This document shows, in pieces, positions 35,141 to 41,976 of a DNA stretch of 64,000 nt (positions within the stretch are counted from its first letter, which is position 1; the number at the start of each line of letters is the position of its first letter). A program made the translations under genes and the position numbers. The DNA is from an uncultured Prevotella sp. (GTDB lineage: Bacteria > Bacteroidota > Bacteroidia > Bacteroidales > Bacteroidaceae), in assembly GCA_934256705.1 (NCBI GenBank), contig CAKQPF010000004.1, positions 36,296-100,295 on the forward strand, read 5' to 3'. Under the pieces are notes generated by a model, which saw only the letters and a program-made list of their open reading frames with translations, was not told the DNA's origin and did not search any database.

Positions 35141-35334
35141 GTGACGGTGCAAAAATAAATTGGTATGATTTGAGTGAAAAATGTATCATATCAATATAAG
35201 GTTTCAACCTCATCTTTTTGGCTATTTTCATCACTCTCATCGGTCATATAGCCCGCTATACTCCCTCTTCGAGTGAAGAAAATATCTCAAAAATATGAGG
35301 CTCAAATCATACCAATTTATTTTTTCACCGTCAC
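35141..35334. mobile_element. MITE copy 2 (194 bp, TTA target duplication)
   Basis: This has the same length and sequence as copy 1 at 12670-12863 except for four bases in the left end. Its 34-bp inverted ends differ at one position. The flanks are TTA on both sides (35138-35140 and 35335-35337). It carries no gene. Confidence 0.9.
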
Positions 35335-35582
35335 TTATTTCATTTTTTGCTCATTATTCTGCAATAAAGGAAAAACAGACAATTATATGTTACTATTGTT
35401 TTATTTTATATCCATTGATGTTTCATGGTTTATCGTCTTCCAGACAAATCATGTTGATTACCTTGTCAATCAAAAAAAAATCAAGCCGAAGAATGTATAA
35501 TCCTATACATCTCCGACTTGAAGGTTCCCCACACCGCGTCAGCGTGGGGTTTCACTTTTCACTGAAAATTATGAATTCTGAA
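35335..35582. other. AT-rich intergenic region with repeat fragments
   Basis: The region contains a GTCTTCCAGACA fragment (35435-35446) and part of the modular repeat: CAAGCCGAAGAATGTAT, GCGTCAGCGTGGGG and TTCACTTTTCACTG near 35483-35562. No gene is seen. Confidence 0.5.
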
Positions 35583-35954
35583 TTATGCATTATCTTCCCT
35601 CTTCTTCCTGCACTTCCATACGATGCAAGTCATCAGCACTGACATCAAGGCAGCGCCAATCCAGAAGTAGTTGATGTAGGTGAAGTCGTAGGTCTCCACA
35701 TCGTTCACCATCTGCTTGTTGCCCTAGATGAGCAGACCGCTCATGATGTCCTGGATGCCAGCGCCTACATAACTCGCCACACCGACCACACCAAGCGCAG
35801 CGCCCGAAGCATTCTTAGGAGCAATGACCACTGCCATCAGGCCACCGAGGAAGCAGAGCAGCACACCGATGCTAAATCCAAACAGCACCATCGCCGTGGC
35901 ATCCACCCAGATATTATGACTGGGAACGAGCTGGAACAGACAGAGAGTCAACAC
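35583..35954 (-). pseudogene. OPA-type MFS transporter remnant with in-frame TAG
   Basis: The minus frame encodes the last two or three membrane helices of a sugar-phosphate/glycerol-phosphate-type transporter: 'KNASGAALGVVGVASYVGAGIQDIMSGLLI', then a TAG at 35721-35723, then in the same frame 'GNKQMVNDVETYDFTYINYFWIGAALMSVLMTCIVWKCRKK' (in parts). The N-terminal ~350 residues expected for the family are missing. Immediately beyond the broken end lie 22-bp tandem repeats. Truncation plus a nonsense codon makes this a decayed gene. Confidence 0.75.
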
Positions 35955-35968
35955 TTTAGAAGCTTAGA

Positions 35969-36056
35969 TGTAAAAGCATAGATATTGCAGGGTAAAAGCA
36001 TAGTTATTACAAGGTAAAAGCATAGTTATTACAAGGTAAAAGCTATGCTATTGCAA
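35969..36056. repeat. 22-bp tandem repeat cluster C (four units)
   Basis: Four direct units lie at 35969-35990, 35991-36012, 36013-36034 and 36035-36056. Each begins (G/T)GTAAAAGC and the middle two are identical. The last is the AAAAGCTATGCTATTGC variant, as in cluster B. The cluster abuts the broken end of the transporter pseudogene. Confidence 0.85.
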
Positions 36057-36689
36057 AATCATATCTTAACGGCTCTTGTGGATGCTTGCTGCAAAAGCCG
36101 GAAACGACGTGTGTAAATCCCACTTTTCCGCTGCTTTTCCAATAATAGAACCAAGGCGTTGAAATCCCAGTGCCCGACAGGCGCATGCAATCCGGGACTA
36201 TGGAATAAAAATCCTTGAAAGAACAGATCCATCGCATCCGTGTTCCTTTTAAACGCTTGTGCTAGTTGCGAAGCGATTAGCATAAAGGTGTATCACCATA
36301 AACAAACATCCGTTCAATCCGTCAGATCCGTGTTGGACACACACACGCGACCTCAGAGGTTTTAATTGACCACGGATTTAACGGATCTAACGGATAAACT
36401 TTGCCTGAAAGGCAATACCACCTACATATAATCACACACCAAGCTTTGCCTGAAAGGCAATACCGAGCGAAGCGAGAGTAACCCCTGCATTAGGGAATAG
36501 GGAATAAAGAATAGGGAATAGGAGAATAGCATTGCCACCCATGGTTTCTCGCTATGGGGAAAATCTCAAGCAGACGGAGTGTAATCTCCTATTACCTATT
36601 ACCTATAAATTTGGAAGACAGTACCAACTTATGAATTATGAATTATAATTTAGCCTAAGGGCTCTTTCGCCCACGCTCAAAATCTATCA
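36057..36689. other. intergenic region with inverted repeats
   Basis: I see no convincing gene. Bases 36307-36333 and 36370-36396 form an inverted repeat built on ATCCGTT/AACGGAT. Bases 36449-36485 hold the AGCGAAGCGAGAG fragment also found at 1231, and 36611-36625 a TTGGAAGACAGTACC fragment. A frame at 36059-36283 (minus) has no recognisable product. Confidence 0.5.
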
Positions 36690-36845
36690 CGGATTAAGCC
36701 CCCCTCTTATCCCCCTATAGGGGGAGGCAGGATACGTTCTTCGGCTTGAGGCTCCCAACTGCGTCAGCGCGATTTTTCACTCTTCACTTTTCACTCTTCA
36801 CTTTTCACTAAAGAAGTGTAACTCCCATTCTTCACTCTTCATTCT
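36690..36845. repeat. modular intergenic repeat overlapping the end of udk
   Basis: In inverted order relative to 7632-7801 this block has CCCCCTATAGGGGG, ACGTTCTTCGGCTTGAGG, CAACTGCGTCAGCGCGATTT, TTCACTCTTCACTTTTCAC and TTCTTCACTCTTCATTCTTC. The last module encodes the final residues (KNEE) of udk on the minus strand. Confidence 0.75.
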
Positions 36846-37473
36846 TCATTTTATCAAGCACTTCCTCCGCCACTATCTGCTGTATGTACTTGCATACCAT
36901 GTCGATGCCAGAGGTGTTGCCGCCTCCGTCAGGGATGATGATGTCGGCAAAGCGCTTGGTAGGCTCGATAAACTGGTCGTGCATCGGCTTGAGCACGGCA
37001 CGGTAACGGTCCACCACCATCTCCACGGTTCTGCCACGCTCCTTGGTGTCGCGCGTGATGTTGCGGATAAGGCGCTCGTCAGCATCTGTGTCCACAAAGA
37101 TCTTGATGTCCATCATGTCACGCAGACGCCTGTTTATCAGCGCCATGATTCCCTCGATGATGACCACGGGCTTCGGCTCCACGTGGATGGTCTCGGGCAG
37201 ACGGTTGCATATGAGGTAGGAATAAGTAGGCTGTTCGATAGCCTTTCCTGCACGCAAGTCGCCTATCTGCTTGATGAGAAGCTTCCAGTCGAAGGCATCA
37301 GGATGGTCGAAATTGATTGCCCTACGCTGCTCTTCAGTCAGGTCGGTCGTGTCATTATAGTATGAATCCTGCGGCACTACAGCTACGAAATGCTCCGGCA
37401 GCGACTTCACGATTTCTCTTACCACTGTGGTCTTGCCACTGCCTGTGCCTCCTGCTATTCCTATTATTGTCAT
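36832..37473 (-). CDS. udk: uridine kinase
   Basis: This 213-residue cytoplasmic enzyme phosphorylates uridine and cytidine in pyrimidine salvage. It has the P-loop 'IGIAGGTGSGKTTVV' at residues 3-17, 'PQDSYYNDTTDLTEEQRRAINFDHPDAFDW' (conserved substrate region, in parts), 'VVIIEGIMAL' and the lid-region 'RLIRNITRDTKERGRT'. Length is normal. The last four residues derive from a repeat module. A TACATTTG -7 element lies ~140 bases upstream beyond a GT/CA-rich inverted repeat. Confidence 0.95.
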   Translation of the reverse strand: MTIIGIAGGTGSGKTTVVREIVKSLPEHFVAVVPQDSYYNDTTDLTEEQRRAINFDHPDAFDWKLLIKQIGDLRAGKAIEQPTYSYLICNRLPETIHVEPKPVVIIEGIMALINRRLRDMMDIKIFVDTDADERLIRNITRDTKERGRTVEMVVDRYRAVLKPMHDQFIEPTKRFADIIIPDGGGNTSGIDMVCKYIQQIVAEEVLDKMKNEE

Positions 37474-37478
37474 TTGAT

Positions 37479-37598
37479 TGGGTTGTTGGTTTTGGGTTGT
37501 TGGTTATTGGGTTTGGGTTGTTGGTAGGAATGTAGAAACTGGTTATGGTTTATCTCACTAATGTACCAATAACCTACAACCCACAACCAACAACCAAG
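37479..37598. repeat. GT/CA-rich inverted repeat with conserved core, copy 2
   Basis: GT-rich and CA-rich arms flank the core TAGGAATGTAGAAACTGG…ACCAATAACC, the same core as 25431-25480. It lies in the leader between udk and its presumed promoter. Confidence 0.75.
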
Positions 37599-37611
37599 TC
37601 TTAACATCTTG

Positions 37612-37619
37612 CAAATGTA
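37612..37619 (-). promoter_or_regulatory. promoter -7 element for udk
   Basis: The minus strand reads TACATTTG, a TAnnTTTG match, pointing to udk about 140 bases away across the GT/CA repeat. Confidence 0.5.
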
Positions 37620-37745
37620 CGAAATTATTCCAATATAAAGAAGAAAAAGGGAATAAAAATGCGTGGGAGGGTTGATTTGAGTTAATAAAAGTTAAGCATT
37701 CGGCGAATTATGAATTATGAACTATGAATTATGAATTATATTTCG

Positions 37746-37753
37746 TACCTTTG
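37746..37753 (+). promoter_or_regulatory. promoter -7 element for L31
   Basis: TACCTTTG is a TAnnTTTG match 40 bases before the L31 start codon. Confidence 0.6.
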
Positions 37754-37793
37754 CAGACGCAATTTTTATAACAATAACCATATTAACAAGAAA

Positions 37794-38045
37794 ATGAAAA
37801 AAGATCTTCATCCAGCAAACTATCGCCCCGTCGTATTCAAGGATATGTCCAACGGCGATATGTTCCTCTCAAAATCTACATGCAAGACTAATGATACAGT
37901 AGAGTTTGAAGGCGAGACTTACCCAGTAGTAAAGATAGAAATCTCAAGCACCTCTCACCCATTCTACACAGGTAAGAGCAAGCTTGTTGACACTGCAGGT
38001 CGCGTTGACCGCTTCATGAACCGCTACGGTAAGATCAAGAAGTAA
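37794..38045 (+). CDS. rpmE2: 50S ribosomal protein L31 type B
   Basis: This 83-residue protein of the large subunit is recognised from 'MKKDLHPANYRPVVFKDMSNGDMF' and 'EISSTSHPFYTGKSKLVDTAGRVDRFMNRYG' (in parts). It lacks the zinc-binding cysteine set, so it is the zinc-independent type B paralogue. An upstream in-frame ATG at 37731 would put the promoter inside the gene, so the start is 37794. A strong terminator follows. Confidence 0.96.
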   Translation: MKKDLHPANYRPVVFKDMSNGDMFLSKSTCKTNDTVEFEGETYPVVKIEISSTSHPFYTGKSKLVDTAGRVDRFMNRYGKIKK

Positions 38046-38095
38046 GATCAGCAATATAGATCATACCTCCTTCTCCCTTTGATTTTAGAGGAAAG

Positions 38096-38149
38096 GAAAA
38101 AGTACATTATCCAAGTAGTTGCATATGCTTGAATAATGTACTTTTTTTG
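38096..38149 (+). terminator. rho-independent terminator of rpmE2
   Basis: AGTACATTAT-C-CAAG pairs with CTTG-A-ATAATGTACT around a 12-base loop, followed by TTTTTTT. Confidence 0.85.
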
Positions 38150-38188
38150 TTGCCGTCTGGTAGGGGGAAACAGGTCTTATCAGTCATC

Positions 38189-38521
38189 TTACCACAATGC
38201 AATCTTTCCTGCAATACCCAAATCAAGGGTTGCTGTTGCAATGCCCAATGCTTGAAATACACGGATCATTGTTGGCAATGTGATAACACTTGTGCCTTTT
38301 TCCAACTTTGAAATCTGAGCACGCTGCACACCGATACGTTCACCAAGTTGTTCTTGTGTTAGGTTTTGCGCCAATCGAGCCTTGCGTATGGCTTCTCCTA
38401 CAATATAAGCATTCACATCTTCTTTGAGTTTTGTTTCCATTGCGTCACGCTCTGGAGTTCCTATTTTACCCCAAAGTTTGTCTTTCATATCGTCTGCTGG
38501 TATCAATTTCATCTGTGCCAT
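38189..38521 (-). CDS. higA: HigA-type antitoxin, XRE helix-turn-helix
   Basis: This 110-residue DNA-binding antitoxin has an HTH_XRE domain in its C-terminal half: 'IRKARLAQNLTQEQLGERIGVQRAQISKLEKG' (in parts), followed by 'TLPTMIRVFQALGIATATLDL'. It starts 4 bases after the toxin stop. In toxin-first HigBA pairs the antitoxin neutralises the mRNA-cleaving toxin and represses the operon. Confidence 0.88.
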   Translation of the reverse strand: MAQMKLIPADDMKDKLWGKIGTPERDAMETKLKEDVNAYIVGEAIRKARLAQNLTQEQLGERIGVQRAQISKLEKGTSVITLPTMIRVFQALGIATATLDLGIAGKIALW

Positions 38522-38525
38522 AATG

Positions 38526-38870
38526 CTATTTATTTTTATTGTTAAAGTACTCTTTTCTTATCTCTTCTGCTTTGGCAATCTCTTTTAATGGTGTCTTCTG
38601 AGTTTTCTTGACAATACCATGTGTGGCAATAACCAAAGTTTCTTGCTCAGTGTCCCAAAAGGAGAAAAGCCTATAGCAGATACCGTTGTAGAGAGTGCGG
38701 AACTCCCATATCTCCGTATTTTCCAGTTTCTTGAAGATGTCAACTTTCATCACTCCTTCCTCAACCTTGAAGATGTTGTAGTATATCTTCTGTTGAGCCT
38801 TGAATGGCTGCGCATCCAAAAAGGCTTTTGCTTCTTCTGTCAACACCACTTTAATCTTGTTGATGCCCAT
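38526..38870 (-). CDS. higB: HigB/RelE-type toxin
   Basis: This 114-residue protein of the phage-Gp49-like/HigB family is a ribosome-dependent mRNA interferase in characterised members. 'DIFKKLENTEIWEFRTLYNGICYRLFSFWD' is the family core (in parts), followed by 'LVIATHGIVKKTQKTPLKEIAKAEEIRKEY'. The frame is open another 31 codons upstream, but a TATCTTTG promoter element (38889-38896) lies within that part, so the start is ATG 38870. It is directly upstream of higA. Confidence 0.88.
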   Translation of the reverse strand: MGINKIKVVLTEEAKAFLDAQPFKAQQKIYYNIFKVEEGVMKVDIFKKLENTEIWEFRTLYNGICYRLFSFWDTEQETLVIATHGIVKKTQKTPLKEIAKAEEIRKEYFNNKNK

Positions 38871-38888
38871 TTTATTTGATTTATGGCG

Positions 38889-38896
38889 CAAAGATA
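38889..38896 (-). promoter_or_regulatory. promoter -7 element of higBA
   Basis: The minus strand reads TATCTTTG, 18 bases before the toxin start, matching TAnnTTTG. Confidence 0.6.
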
Positions 38897-39062
38897 ACAT
38901 TTTGTTTCCAAACAACGATACAAAATTTTGTTTTTTTATCAGCCACGACCTTACTTTTAACATTCTCGCGACTTGATAGTGTCAGATATGTAACTTGTTC
39001 ACTATTTTATCGGTTAAGGGAAGATTATCCGTGGATAGACAATCTCCCATGAGCCTAAAAAC

Positions 39063-39137
39063 AGGTTGTCGGTTGTGGGTTGTGGGTTATCGGTTAGTTT
39101 GCACTATACTACCAACAACCAACGACCGACAACCCAA
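39063..39137. repeat. GT/CA-rich inverted repeat (short form)
   Basis: GGTTGTCGGTTGTGGGTTG on the left and CAACAACCAACGACCGACAA on the right are separated by about 30 bases. It lacks the full TAGGAATGTA core. Confidence 0.65.
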
Positions 39138-39189
39138 TAAGAGAGTACCCCGGGACACAGTCTCGGGAGTTACGACAATACTAAAACGA

Positions 39190-39272
39190 CTGTCTGGAAG
39201 ACAGTACCTATTGCGCAAAGATATAAAGAACATTTTCCTCTATACTGATAGCAGGTACCGTCTTCCAGACAG
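39190..39272. repeat. inverted repeat element, CTGTCTGGAAGAC family
   Basis: CTGTCTGGAAGACAGTACCT (39190-39209) is mirrored by AGGTACCGTCTTCCAGACAG (39253-39272), with a single mismatch over 20 bp. A related element is at 42705-42772, and single arms occur at 1299, 35435 and 36611. The 541-base gap 38871-39411 otherwise holds only GT/CA-type repeats. Confidence 0.75.
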
Positions 39273-39411
39273 CTTTATTATTTCTTTGTTTATCATTGTC
39301 TAATGGTTAGTTGTTTTGTGGTTCTGTTGGCAGTATTGACAACCAACAAGACAACCAGACAACAAAACAACCAGACCACAAACAACATCTTATTCCGAAA
39401 AACCGACAAAC

Positions 39412-40344
39412 TTACATCTCCATCAGGTAAGCCTGTGCCTCAAGAGCAGCCTTACAGCCACTTCCTGCCGCTACGATGGCCTGACGATACACAGGGTCGC
39501 ACACGTCTCCTGCAGCAAATACGCCAGGGACATTGGTGCGTGGTGTGCCGCCGATGGTCTTTATGTAGCCCATCTCGTCGAGATCTATCTGTCCGCGGAA
39601 GATGTCAGTGTTAGGCTTATGACCGATGGCGAGGAAGAAACCGTCGATAGCCACGTCATAACGCTCTTCGTCCGCTTCGCCCTTACGCTTCACGAGGTGC
39701 ATTCCCTCTACGCCGTTCTCGCCATAAAGACCTGTGGCATTGTGCTCGAAGAGGATTTCGATGTTCTCGGCATCTTTCACGCGCTGCTGCATTATCTCTG
39801 AAGCGCGGAGGTAATTCTTTCTCACCACGAGATAGACTTTCTTGCAGAGTCCTGCCAGATAGAGAGCATCCTCACAGGCAGTATCGCCACCGCCCACCAC
39901 TGCAGTCACCTTCTTGCGATAAAAGAAGCCGTCGCAAGTGGCACAGGCGCTCACGCCCTGTCCATTATATTTCTCCTCATCAGGCAGTCCGAGATACTTA
40001 GCCTTGGCGCCGGTAGCGATGATTACGGTGTCAGCCTCGATTTCCTTGCCGTCCTCAGCGGTGAGGATGTAAGGACGCTTGCTGAAGTCAGCCTTAACGA
40101 TTTCTCCGTCACGGATATCGCAACCAAAGCGTTCTGCCTGCTCGCGGATTTCCATCATCATCTGATTGGCATCCACCCCTTCCGGATAACCAGGGAAATT
40201 CTCTACTGTAGTGGTTTGTGTCAACTGTCCGCCTGTCTGCATTCCGCAGTATTCCACAGGCTGGAGATTAGCTCTACCAGCATAGATCGCAGCAGTATAT
40301 CCTGCAGGACCGCTGCCGATGATTAAGCATTTTACGTGTTCCAT
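39412..40344 (-). CDS. trxB: thioredoxin-disulfide reductase
   Basis: This 310-residue cytoplasmic flavoenzyme transfers electrons from NADPH to thioredoxin. It has the FAD-binding 'CLIIGSGPAGYTAAIYAGRA' at residues 6-25, redox-active CATC (C134, C137), NADPH-binding 'VTAVVGGGDTACEDALYLA', and the C-terminal FAD motif 'TNVPGVFAAGDVCDPVYRQ'. Length is standard. The next gene upstream on the same strand is the GPx-like protein, 159 bases away, which may depend on the same thiol system. Confidence 0.96.
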   Translation of the reverse strand: MEHVKCLIIGSGPAGYTAAIYAGRANLQPVEYCGMQTGGQLTQTTTVENFPGYPEGVDANQMMMEIREQAERFGCDIRDGEIVKADFSKRPYILTAEDGKEIEADTVIIATGAKAKYLGLPDEEKYNGQGVSACATCDGFFYRKKVTAVVGGGDTACEDALYLAGLCKKVYLVVRKNYLRASEIMQQRVKDAENIEILFEHNATGLYGENGVEGMHLVKRKGEADEERYDVAIDGFFLAIGHKPNTDIFRGQIDLDEMGYIKTIGGTPRTNVPGVFAAGDVCDPVYRQAIVAAGSGCKAALEAQAYLMEM

Positions 40345-40503
40345 TGTTATTATTGGTTTTGGATTACATTGGTTTCAGGTTGTAAGGAGCATGAATGATG
40401 TCCCGTGCCGTTGGCGTTTCCCATGAGGAAAGACGGGACATTCCTATGCCGTTTCCACCTTCTCCTTTTTATATATATAACGTATGAGAAAGCGAATCGG
40501 GTA

Positions 40504-40971
40504 CTATCCCATCAATTCCGCTATCTTGGCTTCCACCTCGGAGATAGGTGTTTCCGGAGAGAAACGAGCAGCCACGCGTCCCATCTTGTTGATGACAAAC
40601 TTGGTAAAGTCCTCTGTCACGTCTCCATCGGTCATTGATGCGAGGTGCACATAGAGCGGGTCGGCGTCAGAACCGCTCACCTTCACCTTCTTGAAGCGTG
40701 GAAACTCTGTGTTGTATGTCTCTTTTACGAACTCATGCACCATGTCATCCTTGCCTGGGCATGATTTTGAAGGCTGGTTGCTTGGGAAATCCAGCACTGC
40801 GAAGCCCTGCGAATGATACTTCTCATAGAGAGCTTCCAGTTCGGTATATTGTGGAGTATATGGACTCTTTGTGGCTGTATTAACGATGAGGAGCACCTCA
40901 TTGGCATAACTACGAAGTGACACTGCCTTGCCCTTACGGTCTTTCACAGTGTAATCGAATACTGTATTCAT
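40504..40971 (-). CDS. glutathione-peroxidase-family protein lacking the peroxidatic cysteine
   Basis: This 155-residue thioredoxin-fold protein is clearly of the GPx family: 'LLIVNTATKSPYTPQYTELEALYEKY' (in parts), 'FAVLDFPSNQ' and 'DFTKFVINKMGRVAARFSPETP'. In the family the catalytic Cys/Sec sits in N-x-A-S/T-K-C-G. Here the codon is AGT, giving S36. The GFPCNQ cysteine is also serine. A single cysteine remains at 'KSCPG'. Peroxidase activity by the usual route is therefore doubtful. It has its own promoter (41064-41071), divergent from the kinase genes. Confidence 0.85.
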   Translation of the reverse strand: MNTVFDYTVKDRKGKAVSLRSYANEVLLIVNTATKSPYTPQYTELEALYEKYHSQGFAVLDFPSNQPSKSCPGKDDMVHEFVKETYNTEFPRFKKVKVSGSDADPLYVHLASMTDGDVTEDFTKFVINKMGRVAARFSPETPISEVEAKIAELMG

Positions 40972-41063
40972 TTCTCTTTATCTGTATTGTTTTTTCTTTT
41001 TTTGTTTTTGACGTTTTTATGCGGACGGGACATTGAAATGACCGCCATTTCACTTTCCGCTTG

Positions 41064-41071
41064 CAAATGTA
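41064..41071 (-). promoter_or_regulatory. promoter of the GPx-like gene
   Basis: The minus strand has TACATTTG preceded at 20 bases by TTTG, a full match to the Bacteroidota promoter pattern. Confidence 0.7.
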
Positions 41072-41143
41072 CCTATTTTCCATCAAAAATCCAAAGAAAA
41101 AACAATAAAAAAATACCATTCTTTCGCTTAGACCTCAATCGAA

Positions 41144-41175
41144 TTTGGATATTCATCGAAAATATATTACCTTTG
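41144..41175 (+). promoter_or_regulatory. promoter of the deoxynucleoside kinase pair
   Basis: TTTG (41144-41147), then 20 bases, then TACCTTTG (41168-41175) exactly match the Bacteroidota -33/-7 pattern. It lies over the first ATG of the open frame (41145), which therefore cannot be the real start. Confidence 0.8.
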
Positions 41176-41237
41176 CATCGTTTTTATCTTTAACAACAGG
41201 AACTGCATGTTCCTGCTCAAAAATCATAATTCTACAA

Positions 41238-41867
41238 GTGCATATAGGAATTGCTGGAAATATCGGATGTGGCAAGACGACGCTGACAGAGATGCTCGCC
41301 AAGCATTACAGATGGGAGCCACGATACGAATCCGTGGTGGAAAACCCGTATATGGATGACTATTACAAGGACATCCAGAGATGGTCGTTTGCCATGGAGG
41401 TCTTCTTCCTCAAGGAAAGATTCAAGGACGTGCTGCAGATTGCAGGCTCCGACAAGACCGTCATACAGGACCGGACACTGCATGAGGGCGTATTCGTCTT
41501 CACTGCCAACAATTACGCTCAGGGAAACATGAGCGACCGCGACTTTGAAACATATATGGAACTATACGAAATGATGGTCGAGAAAGTGAAATTGCCCGAC
41601 CTCATGATCTATCTCCGTGCCTCTGTGCCGCACCTCGTCGAAAACATCCAGAAGCGCGGACGCGAATGCGAGCAGAAGATTCCCATCGAATATCTCCGCG
41701 GTCTCAATGACAGATACGAGGACTTCATACAGAACAAATACAAAGGCAAGGTGCTCATAGTCGATGTGGACAATCTCGACTACAAGAACAAGCCGGAGGA
41801 TTTCAGGTCAATCACCGACAAGATTGACTCCATACTCTTCGGACTCTTCGACCTGAACGAGAAATAG
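41238..41867 (+). CDS. deoxynucleoside kinase (first of tandem pair)
   Basis: This 209-residue cytoplasmic kinase of the dCK/dGK family phosphorylates deoxynucleosides in salvage. Features are the P-loop 'IGIAGNIGCGKTTL' at residues 3-16, 'YESVVENPYMDDYYKD', 'VIQDRTLHEG' (the DR motif) and the lid 'RGRECEQKIPIEYLRGLNDRYEDF' (in parts). The start is taken at GTG 41238 because the upstream promoter covers the earlier ATG and because MHIGIAGNIG aligns exactly with the MHIAIAGNIG start of the next gene. In Lactobacillus such tandem genes encode the two subunits of a dAK/dGK heterodimer. Confidence 0.88.
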   Translation: MHIGIAGNIGCGKTTLTEMLAKHYRWEPRYESVVENPYMDDYYKDIQRWSFAMEVFFLKERFKDVLQIAGSDKTVIQDRTLHEGVFVFTANNYAQGNMSDRDFETYMELYEMMVEKVKLPDLMIYLRASVPHLVENIQKRGRECEQKIPIEYLRGLNDRYEDFIQNKYKGKVLIVDVDNLDYKNKPEDFRSITDKIDSILFGLFDLNEK

Positions 41868-41976
41868 CCCACGGCGGAAAAGCCTTTGGCAATTTCGTTT
41901 CACGAAGGCAACGGCTGATTCATGAGCCGTCTGTCCCCTTTCATCCCTAACCATTCTCCCCCGAAAAGACAACAAA

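Noticed and set aside
35969..36056. 22-bp direct repeats as a CRISPR array
   Set aside because: Units are contiguous with no unique spacers, and related clusters contain inverted units.
36059..36283. 74-codon minus-strand ORF
   Set aside because: No recognisable protein features, no promoter, and it lies in a repeat-rich region.
41145..41237. N-terminal extension of the first deoxynucleoside kinase from ATG 41145
   Set aside because: The ATG overlaps the -33 element of a strong promoter, so it would lie upstream of the transcript start.
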